Assembly (NCBI GenBank): GCA_020851035.1
Contig: JADZDM010000017.1
Location: 1 to 64,000 of the forward strand
Length of the DNA: 64,000 nt
Direction: 5' to 3'
DNA from: Gemmatimonadaceae bacterium
Lineage (GTDB): Bacteria > Gemmatimonadota > Gemmatimonadetes > Gemmatimonadales > Gemmatimonadaceae
Shown here: positions 1 through 8,342 of the stretch, one piece after another
Numbering within the stretch: the first letter of the stretch is position 1
Layout: each line of letters opens with the position of its first letter
Translations under genes and position numbers: made by a program
The notes under the pieces: model-generated
What the model was told of the DNA's origin: nothing
The model's database searches: none
Seen by the model: the letters and a program-made list of their open reading frames with translations, nothing else

Positions 1-1349
1 CGTCCTTGCGCGCCGGAGATCACCACGCGCACCGACGTGAGCGATGCGAACTGCGCCGAGAGGGGCTGGCGCGACTGCGTCACGGTCAGCGTGTACGTCG
101 CCGATGCCGACGCCTCGGACCAGCCGGTGAAGCGGAAGTCGCTGCGCGCGGTGGCGACGGCGGTCACGCTCCGTCCGCAATCCCCCGTGAGCGTGCCGGA
201 GGACAGCGTCACCGTGCCGCCGTCGGCAGGCAGCGCGGCCAGCACCAGCGTGCACTGCGCCGTGAACTCCGGGGTGAGCGTGAGCGTGGGCGCGGTGAGG
301 GTGAGCGTGTACGGCGTGGTGGTCGTGCCATCCGACCAGCTCCGGAACCGGAACCCGGAGTCGGGGCGTGCCTGCAGGCTCACCGCGCGGCCGCAGTCGC
401 CGGTGAGTGCGCCGCTCACGAGCGTCGCCGCACCGCCGGGAGCTGTGCCAAGTGTGAGTGCACACTGCGGCACGGCCGCGAAGGTGGCCACGACCGAGCG
501 ATTCGTGGCGAGCGTGAAGCTCCACGGGTTCACGGTGCTGGCGGTGCCGCCCCCCTCGGTGAACGCGCTGAAACGATACAAGGGACTCGGAGTCGCCTGT
601 ACCGAAACGCTGCGCCCGCAGTCACCGCCGAGCGTCCCGCTGGTGAGGGCGACGGTGCCGCCGGTGGCGGGTGACGCACCGAGCGTGAGCGAGCACTGGG
701 CGACGAACGCCGGCGTGAGCACCAGGGCCCTCGACGCGACGATGAAGGTGTAGGTGGCCGCGGTGGCACCATCAGACCAGCGATCGAAGCGATAGCCGGC
801 CGCCGGCGTCGCGACGACGGTGACGCTGCGGCCACAGGCGCCGCTGGGCGTTCCGTCGGCGAAGGTCGCGGAGCCGCCGCTGGCCGCGAGGATCGTGACC
901 GTGCAGTCAGGCTCGAAGGTCGCGACCGCCGACACGTTGCCGGTGAGGTTGCTCACCGTGCAGCGCGATGCCGAGCCGGCGCTGGCACAGACGCCGGCCC
1001 AGCCGGCGAAGACCGACCCCGCGAGCGGTGTGGCCGTGAGCGTGACGGCGGTGCTGCGCGCGTAGGTCCGCGCGCAGGTGCCGGCAGCGATACCGCTGGC
1101 GATGGCGCAGTTCATCCCCGCCTGGCCGCCGGTGGGCGGCACGGTCACCCCACCGAAGCCGGAGCCCCCTCCCCTAACGCGCAGGGTGTAGGTCTGCGCC
1201 TGCACGGCCGGGATCGCCAGCAGCATCGCCGCGGCAAGCGCGCACACCCGGGACAGCGGTGCGCGCCGCCGCAGCCGGTCCGGAAACGCCGCGACGGCGG
1301 CCAGGACGGCCGAGGGTCCTGCGGCGGTGCGGCTGGGTTGAGGTGGCAT
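1..1349 (-). CDS. Secreted Cys-paired repeat protein (InlB B-repeat-like), 3' end cut by window
   Basis: The frame opens at an ATG at 1349 and runs off the window edge, so about 449 N-terminal residues are visible. After a long Arg-rich N-terminus there is a hydrophobic segment ending in VQAQ, a signal peptide. Then comes one module with GxxFAGW and several Cys, followed by four modules of about 72 residues. Each module has a CxLxL strand, a CGR(S/T)V motif and a (Y/F)xFxxWSDG or FTEGG turn. The spacing resembles InlB B-repeat/bacterial-repeat folds, and the two Cys per module could form disulfides. The last visible part matches the region before the C-terminal module of the next protein upstream, so this is a paralogue. 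Function (adhesion or surface layer) is inferred. Confidence 0.85.
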   Translation of the reverse strand, partial: MPPQPSRTAAGPSAVLAAVAAFPDRLRRRAPLSRVCALAAAMLLAIPAVQAQTYTLRVRGGGSGFGGVTVPPTGGQAGMNCAIASGIAAGTCARTYARSTAVTLTATPLAGSVFAGWAGVCASAGSASRCTVSNLTGNVSAVATFEPDCTVTILAASGGSATFADGTPSGACGRSVTVVATPAAGYRFDRWSDGATAATYTFIVASRALVLTPAFVAQCSLTLGASPATGGTVALTSGTLGGDCGRSVSVQATPSPLYRFSAFTEGGGTASTVNPWSFTLATNRSVVATFAAVPQCALTLGTAPGGAATLVSGALTGDCGRAVSLQARPDSGFRFRSWSDGTTTTPYTLTLTAPTLTLTPEFTAQCTLVLAALPADGGTVTLSSGTLTGDCGRSVTAVATARSDFRFTGWSEASASATYTLTVTQSRQPLSAQFASLTSVRVVISGAQG

Positions 1350-1782
1350 GGGTCACGCGCGGTGAGGTACGCCGCCATTCCGCCTGCCGGCGACGGCGAG
1401 ACAGGACGCGGCGTAAACCAGATGTCCATGCATGAGCCGTGCGCGTCGCTTGCGGTCCATGCCCGTGTTTCCGCGGCGTCGCGGCCTTGCGTGTCCGCGC
1501 GGCGATGGGGCCCCGCCCTGGTGGGCGGATCCACGGCGGCAAAGAAACGGCAAACACTTGTCGTTGAACGTGTTACGTGCGAGCTATCGCGCTCCCGGCA
1601 CCCGTCGCTTCAGGCGGTCCGGTCGCCGCTGCCGGCGCCGCATGTGCCGGACTGATCCGCGGGACCGCCCGATGAAAGGCAGAGTCCGCATCGGAGGGGG
1701 CGACCTGTTGCCTGAGCTCTGCAACCGGACGCTACAGGAATGGCCGAGTTTCCGGGGTGGTGTGAGTCGGAGCGGGTGCCGG
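1350..1782. other. Intergenic region, probable leader of the downstream repeat-protein gene
   Basis: About 430 bases separate the lipoprotein stop from the start of the repeat protein at 1349. No convincing gene lies here; the open frames on both strands are arginine-rich shadows. The leader on the minus strand is rich in short G+C inverted repeats. I compared it with c-di-GMP-I riboswitches and found no solid match. A promoter is likely but I cannot place it. Confidence 0.4.
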
Positions 1783-2229
1783 CTACTGTCGGACCACCGA
1801 CAGCGTGACTGCCGAGCTCGCGATGGCCGCGTACCCCTGCTCGCGACCACCCGTCGCCTCGACCACCGTCACGGCGAGGGGCGCCTCCACGTTCGCGACC
1901 TTGAACTCGAGCACCGCATCGCCGTTGGCCACGCCGCGGGTGCTGATGACGAAGGTGCTGGTGTCCGCCAGCGTCCGCCGCGTCAGGATCGCTGCCGTTC
2001 CCTTGGCCGCCGGCAGCGAGACGCCGGCGCCGACCACCAGCACCCGCATGGCGCCGACCGTGCCGCCGGTGGAGGAGAGCGACACGACGGCCGTGCCCGC
2101 CTTCACGACCGGCGGCGGCGGGGGTCCGATGATCGGTCCGTCGCCGCCGCTCCCGCAGCCGGCGAGCAGGGCGCTCCCGGCCAGCAGGGAGAACCGTGCG
2201 CGCATGGACCGCTTCGAGGGCTTCAGCAT
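1783..2229 (-). CDS. Small lipoprotein, possibly cohesin-like
   Basis: 148 residues with a lipobox (LLAGC, Cys25) followed by a Gly/Pro linker, so it should be lipid-anchored. The mature part of about 105 residues is predicted all-beta: alternating hydrophobic strands, a GVANGDAVLEFKV strand pair and a terminal VTLSV strand. This pattern recalls cohesin-type jelly rolls, but that is a resemblance and not an established match. It starts only 4 bp after the stop of the giant repeat protein at 2234-7078, which ends in a dockerin-like motif. The two are probably co-transcribed, and the lipoprotein may be the membrane-side receptor. It could instead be an unrelated beta-sandwich lipoprotein. Confidence 0.75.
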   Translation of the reverse strand: MLKPSKRSMRARFSLLAGSALLAGCGSGGDGPIIGPPPPPVVKAGTAVVSLSSTGGTVGAMRVLVVGAGVSLPAAKGTAAILTRRTLADTSTFVISTRGVANGDAVLEFKVANVEAPLAVTVVEATGGREQGYAAIASSAVTLSVVRQ

Positions 2230-2233
2230 GTCG

Positions 2234-5200
2234 TCAGGGTCTCCGTGTGGGTGCGCCGGCGGTCGTCGGCTGACTGAGCGGCGTCGTCGCCTGCAAGATG
2301 CGCGAGGAGATGGCTGGTGTCAGCACCTGCTTCGTCCTGTCCAGGTGGGCGAGCAGGTCGCCGAGGTTGAAGACGCCGTCGCCGTTGCCGGTCTGGTCCA
2401 GCAGTTCGCGGTCCGCGAGTGACAGGCCGGTGCCAGTGAGCAGGTCCAGCGCCGCGACGTCGGCCGCGATCGACCGCACGGGGAGGAAGAGGGCTTTCAC
2501 CTCGCGTCCGTCGCCCTCGCCCGGCGTGCAGGTGCCGCGGCCGCTGCAGACGCCCCGCCAGCCGATGAAGCCCGTGGTGGGCTCGGGTTCGGCCACCAGC
2601 AGTTCCGTGGCGGCCAGCACCACCGTGCACGCCGTCTCCGTGGTGCCGGTCACCAGGGCGCACACCGGGGTGCCGCCCGTCACGCGCGCCACGCGCCCCG
2701 CCGCGCCGGACACCACCACCCGCACCGCCGCCGTCGGCGCGAACAGGGCCGAGAGCGGCTGGTTCGACTGCGTGACCGTCAGCGTGTATGACGCCGCGGC
2801 CGACGCCTCGCTCCAGCCCGTGAACGCATAGCCGGTGTTCGGGCGTGCGAGCGCCGTCACGCTCCGGCCACAGTCACCCGTGAGCGTGCCGCTGGTCAGC
2901 GTTGCCGAGCCCCCCTCGACCGGCGCGGCCGTGAGCACCAGCGTGCACTGGGCCGCGAACTCCGGCGTGAGCGTGAGCGTGGTGGCGGTGAGCGTCAGGG
3001 TGTACGGGTTGGTCGACGTGCTGTCGGACCAGGCCTTGAAGCGGAAGCCCGAGGCCGGCGTGGCCTGCAGTGTCACGGCGCGTCCGCACGCACCTGCGAG
3101 CGTGCCTGCCGTGAGCGCCACTGTGCCACCGGTGCCGGTGCCCAGCGTGAGCGCACACTGCGGGATGAGCGCGAACGTCGCGGTCAGGCTGCGCGCCTCG
3201 GTCGTGACGGTGGTGGTGCGTGTGGCCTCGGTGTTGCCATCGGACCAGCTGGTGAAGCGGTACCCGGATGCCGGCGTCGCGACCACCGTCACCGTGCGAC
3301 CGCAGTCGCCCGCTGCGCCACCCGTCGTGATCGCCGCCGTGCCGCCGGCGGTCGGCGTGGCGGCCACGCTGAACGCACACTGCTGCACGAACACCGGCAG
3401 CAGCGTGAGGGTGGTCTTCGTGAGCGTGAACGTGTAGGGCGTGGTGGTGGTGCTGTCGCTCCACCGGGCGAAGCGGTACCCGGTGCCGGCGGTGGCCTGC
3501 ACCGTGACCGACCGCCCGCAGGCACCCGCCAGCGTGCCGCTGGTGAGCGTGGCCGTGCCGCCGGTGGCCGTGCCGAGCACCAGCGCACACTGGGGCACCG
3601 CCACGAAGGTGGCGACGATCGTCCGGTTCGTGGTCAGCGAAAGCGTGAAGGGATTGAGTGTGCTGACGTTCGTCGTGCCATCGGTGAACGCACCGAAAGT
3701 GTAGGTGGCGTTCGGCGTCGCGAGCATGGTGATGTTGCGCCCGCAGATGCCGGTGGCGCTGCCACCCGTGATCCGCACGGTGCCGCCGGTACCGGCGCTC
3801 AGCGTCAGCGTGCACTGCGGCTGTGCGAAGGTCGCCGTGAGTGTCTGTGCGGCAACCGTCACCGCCACCGTGCGCGACGCGGTGGTCACACCGTCGGACC
3901 AGGTGCGGAACTCGTAACCGCTGGCCGGCGTCGCGAGTGCCGTCACCGTGCGGCCGCAGTCACCGGTCGCGCTCCCCGACGACAGCGACACCGTGCCGCC
4001 CGCGGCCGGCGTGGCCGCGAGCGTGAGCGTGCACTGCGCCGTGAAGCTGGCGGTGAGGGTGAGCGTGGGCGCGGTGAGCACCACGGTGTATGGCGAGACG
4101 GTGGTGCCGTCGGACCAGCTCGCGAAGCGGAAGCCCGTGTTCGGCGTGGCCTGCACCGTGACGCTGCGGCCGCACACGCCGTTGGCGGCACCGCTGGTGA
4201 TCGTCGCCGTGCCGCCCGCGCCAGCCGACAGCACGAGGGTGCACAACGGCTGCGCGAAGTTGGCGGTGAGCGTCTGCGACGGCGTGGAGATCGTCACGGC
4301 GCGCGTGGCCGTGGTGGCGCCATCCGACCAGTTGGTGAAGAGGTACGGCGCCGTCGGTGTGGCCGTCGCAGTGGCGGTGCGGCCGCAGTCACCCGTCAGG
4401 CTCCCCGGCGCCAGTGTGGCGGTGCCGCCGGCGCTGGGCGACGCGGCGAGCACCAGCGTGCACTGCTGCACGAATGCCGGCGTGATGGTGAAGCTCGAGC
4501 TCATGGTGAGCACGTACGGCGTGACGGTGGTGCCGTCACTCCAGCTCCCGAAGCGGTAGCCGGTGGACGGCGTGGCCTGCACGGTCACGCTGCGCCCGCA
4601 CGGCCCCAGGGCGCTGCCAGTCGTGATCGTCGCCGCGCCGCCCACCGCGGCGCCGATCGTGAGGTTGCACTGTGGCACCGCCGCGAAGGCCGCCGCGATG
4701 GTCCGGTCGGTGGTGAGCGTGAAGGTCCACGGATTCGATGTCGAGACGGGTGCGCTGCCCTCGGTGAACGCATTGAACGAGAAGGTCGGATCCGGCGTCG
4801 CCTGGATCGTCACACTCCGGCCGCAGACACCGGTCGCTGTGCCGCTCGTGATGGCGGCGCTCCCGCCGGCACCACTCGTCAGCGTCAGGGTGCACAGCGG
4901 CTGCTCGAAGGTGGCCGTGAGCGACTGCGACGGCACCGTCACCACCACGCTGCGCGAGGCGGTCGTCACACCGTCCGACCAGGTCCGGAACACGTACCCC
5001 GTCGCCGGTGCCGCCAGCGCGGTCACCGTCCGCCCGCAGTCGCCCACGGCGCTGCCATCCGTCAGCGTCACCGTGCCGCCAGCCACCGGCGCCGCGATCA
5101 GCGCGAGCGCGCACTGCGGCGTGAAGGTCGCGCCGAGGGTAAGGGTCGGCGCAGACAGGACCAGCGTGTACGGCGTCACCGTGCTGCCGTCCGACCAGCG

Positions 5201-7078
5201 CGTGAAGGCGTACCCCGACGCCGGCGTGGCCTGCACCGTGACGCTGCGACCACAGACACCGCTGGCCGAGCCGCTCGTGATCACCGTCGTGCCCCCGGTG
5301 GGCGGGTCGAGCACCAGCGTGCAGAGGGGCTGTGCGAAGTTCGCCGTCAGCGCCTGCGATGGCGTGGCGATGTTGACCACCCGCGTCGCACTGGTCGATC
5401 CGTCGGACCAGTTCACGAAGGTGTACGGCGCCGTCGGCGTCGCGGTGGCCGTGGCGGTGCGCCCGCAGTCGCCGGTCAGCGTGCCGTCGGTGAGCGTGGC
5501 CGTGCCGCCGTCCGCCGGTGACGCTGCCAGCGTGAGCGTGCACTGTTGCACGAACGTCGCGGTGAGCGACAGGCTCGACGACACGACGAACGTGTACGGC
5601 GTGACGGTGCTGCCGTCACTCCAGCCCGCGAAGCGGAACCCGCTCGCGGCCGCGGCCTCCACCGTCACGCTGCGCCCGCACGGCCCACTCGGCGTGCCCG
5701 CGGTGAGCGTGGCGCTCCCGCCGATGCCGGCGCTCACGCTGACGTTGCAGAGCGGCACCGAGGCGAAGGTGGCGACGATGGTGCGATCGGAAGTGAGCGT
5801 GAACGTCCACGGATTGGACGTGGAGACCGGGCTGCCCCCTTCGGTGAATGCGCTGAAGGAATAGGTCGGATCCGGCGTGGCCTGCACGGTGATGCTGCGC
5901 CCGCAGGCACCGTTGGCCGCGCCGTCGGTGATCACGGCGTTGCCACCCGTGCCGGCGCCCAGCGTCAGCGTGCAGCCGGGCAGCGTGAACTCCGCCGTCA
6001 GCAACTGCGCCGGCGACGTCACGAGCACGGCGCGCGTGGCGCTGGTGGAGCCGTCGGACCAGCGCGTGAACAGATACCCTCCCGTGGGCGACGCGCTGGC
6101 GGTGACGGTGCGACCGCAGTCGCCGGTCGCGTCACCCGCGACCAGCGAGGCCGAGCCCGCCCCGACCGGGCTCACGTCGAGGGTCAGCGTGCACTGCTCG
6201 GTGAACGACGGCGTCAGCGTGAGTGCCGGCGCCGTGAGCGCCAGCGTGTATGTGGCCGAACGGCTCCCGTCGCTCCACCCGGAAAACCGGTAACCGCCGT
6301 CCGGCGTGGCCACCACGGTCAGGCTGCGCCCGCAGTCACCCGTCAGCGTCCCGTCGGTGAGCGACGCACTGCCGCCGACGGCGGTGCCGATGGTGAGGGT
6401 GCACTGCGCCACCGCGAAGGTGGCGGTCCAGGTGTCCGAAGTGGTGAGCGTGAACGAGTACGGATTGTCGGTCGAGACCGGACCGCCACCCACTGTCCAG
6501 GCCGCGAAATCGTGGCCGACCGCCGGCGATGCCGCGATCGTCACGGTGCGCCCGCAGGCTCCGGTCTCGCCACCGCCGATCACCGCCGCCGAACCACCCG
6601 TGCCGGAGCTCACGGCCACCGTACAGACCGGTTCGAATGCCGCGGTCACCGCTTGCGGCCCGTCCAGCGCGCTCAGGCTGCAGGTGGGGGCGGTGCCGGC
6701 GGCGGCGCAGGCGCCCGACCAGCCGGTGAAGATGGAGCCTGGCGCCGCAGTGGCCGTCAGCGCCGCGACGGAATCGCGCTCCCACGTGTCCGAGCAGGTG
6801 CCGGTGGTCAACCCGGCAGCGATGTCACAACTGATCGCGGCCGTGCTGGCGCTCGCGGCGGGTGCGGCGACGTTGCCCGCCCCCGCGCCGCTGCCCTGGA
6901 CCGAAACCGTGTAGGTCTGCGCCGCGAGCACACCCGCGCCAAGCACGCTGGCAGCGGCCAGCGCAGCCAACCGGCTGCACCCCTGCCTGGCGCGCACCAG
7001 CATGCGGACCAGCCTGGGGCTGATCAGCGCCGGGCACCCGTGGGCGACGCGGCGGAACGTGCGGGAGGGGCGGAACAT
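2234..7078 (-). CDS. Giant secreted Cys-paired repeat protein with C-terminal dockerin-like motif
   Basis: 1614 residues. A second Met at 7003 sits directly before the hydrophobic signal segment ending LAAQ and is an alternative start. Residues about 55-160 form a bacterial-repeat module (IFTGWSGAC). Then follow eighteen copies of a roughly 72-residue module, each with a CxLxL strand, a CGR(S/T)(V/I) motif and an FxxWSDG or FTEG turn. This is InlB B-repeat-like, with paired Cys. A Cys-rich module (FIGWRGVC) follows. Near the C-terminus the segment LLDQTGNGDGVFNLGDLL fits one calcium-binding repeat of a dockerin: N, D, N and D fall at loop positions 3, 5, 9 and 12, while position 1 is Thr. Probably an exported adhesin or matrix protein held at the surface through that tail. 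The lipoprotein gene follows 4 bp downstream. Confidence 0.85.
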   Translation of the reverse strand: MFRPSRTFRRVAHGCPALISPRLVRMLVRARQGCSRLAALAAASVLGAGVLAAQTYTVSVQGSGAGAGNVAAPAASASTAAISCDIAAGLTTGTCSDTWERDSVAALTATAAPGSIFTGWSGACAAAGTAPTCSLSALDGPQAVTAAFEPVCTVAVSSGTGGSAAVIGGGETGACGRTVTIAASPAVGHDFAAWTVGGGPVSTDNPYSFTLTTSDTWTATFAVAQCTLTIGTAVGGSASLTDGTLTGDCGRSLTVVATPDGGYRFSGWSDGSRSATYTLALTAPALTLTPSFTEQCTLTLDVSPVGAGSASLVAGDATGDCGRTVTASASPTGGYLFTRWSDGSTSATRAVLVTSPAQLLTAEFTLPGCTLTLGAGTGGNAVITDGAANGACGRSITVQATPDPTYSFSAFTEGGSPVSTSNPWTFTLTSDRTIVATFASVPLCNVSVSAGIGGSATLTAGTPSGPCGRSVTVEAAAASGFRFAGWSDGSTVTPYTFVVSSSLSLTATFVQQCTLTLAASPADGGTATLTDGTLTGDCGRTATATATPTAPYTFVNWSDGSTSATRVVNIATPSQALTANFAQPLCTLVLDPPTGGTTVITSGSASGVCGRSVTVQATPASGYAFTRWSDGSTVTPYTLVLSAPTLTLGATFTPQCALALIAAPVAGGTVTLTDGSAVGDCGRTVTALAAPATGYVFRTWSDGVTTASRSVVVTVPSQSLTATFEQPLCTLTLTSGAGGSAAITSGTATGVCGRSVTIQATPDPTFSFNAFTEGSAPVSTSNPWTFTLTTDRTIAAAFAAVPQCNLTIGAAVGGAATITTGSALGPCGRSVTVQATPSTGYRFGSWSDGTTVTPYVLTMSSSFTITPAFVQQCTLVLAASPSAGGTATLAPGSLTGDCGRTATATATPTAPYLFTNWSDGATTATRAVTISTPSQTLTANFAQPLCTLVLSAGAGGTATITSGAANGVCGRSVTVQATPNTGFRFASWSDGTTVSPYTVVLTAPTLTLTASFTAQCTLTLAATPAAGGTVSLSSGSATGDCGRTVTALATPASGYEFRTWSDGVTTASRTVAVTVAAQTLTATFAQPQCTLTLSAGTGGTVRITGGSATGICGRNITMLATPNATYTFGAFTDGTTNVSTLNPFTLSLTTNRTIVATFVAVPQCALVLGTATGGTATLTSGTLAGACGRSVTVQATAGTGYRFARWSDSTTTTPYTFTLTKTTLTLLPVFVQQCAFSVAATPTAGGTAAITTGGAAGDCGRTVTVVATPASGYRFTSWSDGNTEATRTTTVTTEARSLTATFALIPQCALTLGTGTGGTVALTAGTLAGACGRAVTLQATPASGFRFKAWSDSTSTNPYTLTLTATTLTLTPEFAAQCTLVLTAAPVEGGSATLTSGTLTGDCGRSVTALARPNTGYAFTGWSEASAAASYTLTVTQSNQPLSALFAPTAAVRVVVSGAAGRVARVTGGTPVCALVTGTTETACTVVLAATELLVAEPEPTTGFIGWRGVCSGRGTCTPGEGDGREVKALFLPVRSIAADVAALDLLTGTGLSLADRELLDQTGNGDGVFNLGDLLAHLDRTKQVLTPAISSRILQATTPLSQPTTAGAPTRRP
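3240..6300 (-). repeat. Higher-order tandem repeat, 1,080-bp period (five 216-bp modules)
   Basis: Within the giant repeat gene, corresponding motifs recur at a spacing of exactly 1,080 bp. The PCGRSV codons lie near 4591 and 5671; the GTGGCGGTGC segment of the DCGRTA module at 4371 and 5451; the VCGRSV module at 4151 and 5231; and the DPTF/NATY module near 3721, 4801 and 5881. The unit is five modules of 72 codons. Nearly three units are visible, so the gene grew by duplicating blocks of five modules and not only single ones. Register slips by a few bases toward the 3' end. Confidence 0.8.
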
Positions 7079-7493
7079 CGCGCGGCGTACTCGGGAGGGT
7101 CGGGCACCATCGGGACACGGATGGCGACGTGCAGGTCGAGCGGGCGTCGCTGGTCTCGCGCGCGTCGTTCGTCATGGAGCAGGAAGAGCGGATTTCCCTG
7201 CAGGGAACGTGCACGGAACACCGCCCGATGCGAATCGATCCAGCGGTCTGGACCAGTCGCGATCCGCGAGGATCGACCTGTGCCCCCTGATGATACCACT
7301 CGTCACGTGCCGATGCAGCGCGGGCGCCGCGGCCGCGCCCGCCATGGCTCCGTAGCTCCTTCCACCACAAGCGTTTACGGCGCCGCGTGAGACCTGCCGC
7401 GTGCCGGCACCGCGCAGGCCCTCCCTTCTGTCGTCACCGCGACGCGAACGGCCTGTCCGTCGCGACGCGCCACCACGCTCACGGGAGCCATCC
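7079..7493. promoter_or_regulatory. Divergent intergenic region with hairpins
   Basis: About 415 bases between the repeat-protein gene (minus) and the barrel gene (plus). It holds a perfect 8-bp G+C stem with a 7-base loop at 7320-7342 and a perfect 14-base palindrome (TTCCCTGCAGGGAA) at 7194-7207. Both promoters must lie here, with a long leader on the repeat-protein side. I see no gene and no riboswitch I can name. Confidence 0.5.
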
Positions 7494-8342
7494 ATGCACC
7501 GTCCGGATCACCGCCGTTTCCGCGCCTCACTCGTGGCCCTCTGCTGCGGTACGCTCGCCACACCACGTCTCGGCGCACAGGCAGACCGGCCGCCGATGTG
7601 GATGGAGGCGAGCCTGTGGGCGGGGGTCACGTCGCTCGAGCAGACGCCCGGTGCGATCGGACGGACCAGCGCCGTGCAGTCCGGGATCCGCGGGGCCGAG
7701 TTGTCGGTGTGGCCGGTGCCGTCGCTGCGGCTGTTCGCGCGCTACGACAACACCTTCTCGCTCGACAACCTCGCGCTGATCCGCGCCGGCCGCAGTGTGC
7801 CCCTCTATCGTGCCGGCGTGCAGCGCGACTGGAACCACGCGTCCACGACCGTGGCAGATGTCGGCCGCCGCACGCTCCCCGGCAGCATCACGCAGGGCAT
7901 GCTGACGGTGGAGCAGGTCGTGTTCCTCCCCGGCACCGTCGCCCTCAAGGCCGGCGGCTGGGTCGGCCCGCGGAGCGACGCGCGCACGGAGTGGCTTGGC
8001 TTCGGCGCGCTGTCGGTGCCGATCGCCCCGCGCGTGCGGATCGAACCGACGTACTTCCACGCCCGCAGCGGCCTGGCCGACGAGCGGCAGTGGCGTGCGC
8101 TCCTCGCCGGCGAGGCGCGCCTGTCCTCGCGCCTCAGTCTCGGTGGCGGCGCGGCCATGGGGCACAACACCAGCATCACGCCACGCCTCACCGGCGACAC
8201 CCGCGCGGCGTTCGCACGGCTCGCGCTCTCGCTCACGCGCCGGCAGCGGGTGCAGCTCGTGCTGAACCGTGAGTCGGCGCCGGGCGCGAACACGCAGGTC
8301 ACGCTCGCGGCAGGCTTCTCCGTCGGGGTGCCGCGCCGATGA
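7494..8342 (+). CDS. Outer-membrane beta-barrel-like protein next to a glycosyltransferase
   Basis: 282 residues from the ATG at 7494, chosen because ACGGGAG lies 7 bases upstream and a signal peptide (ending RLGAQA) follows at once; the frame also stays open upstream to 7401. The mature part alternates polar and aromatic residues in many short strands and ends in FSVGVPRR, as expected of a small outer-membrane barrel. It overlaps the start of the membrane glycosyltransferase by 4 bp (ATGA), so the two are translationally coupled. I infer a YaiO-like outer-membrane partner for polysaccharide export. No specific family is certain. Confidence 0.75.
   Translation: MHRPDHRRFRASLVALCCGTLATPRLGAQADRPPMWMEASLWAGVTSLEQTPGAIGRTSAVQSGIRGAELSVWPVPSLRLFARYDNTFSLDNLALIRAGRSVPLYRAGVQRDWNHASTTVADVGRRTLPGSITQGMLTVEQVVFLPGTVALKAGGWVGPRSDARTEWLGFGALSVPIAPRVRIEPTYFHARSGLADERQWRALLAGEARLSSRLSLGGGAAMGHNTSITPRLTGDTRAAFARLALSLTRRQRVQLVLNRESAPGANTQVTLAAGFSVGVPRR

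Noticed and set aside
1350-1600. c-di-GMP-I (GEMM) riboswitch before the repeat-protein gene
   Set aside because: Only scattered similarity (GCAAG, GAAA-like loop); the conserved CACGCACAGGGC and receptor arrangement could not be aligned.
2234-7078. Cellulosomal scaffold or enzyme interpretation of the repeat protein
   Set aside because: No catalytic or carbohydrate-binding domain is present; only a single dockerin-like half-repeat supports a link, so an adhesin/matrix role is preferred.
5546-7390. 614-codon plus-strand frame over the repeat gene
   Set aside because: Arg/Gly/Ala-rich shadow; its periodicity simply mirrors the repeats on the other strand.
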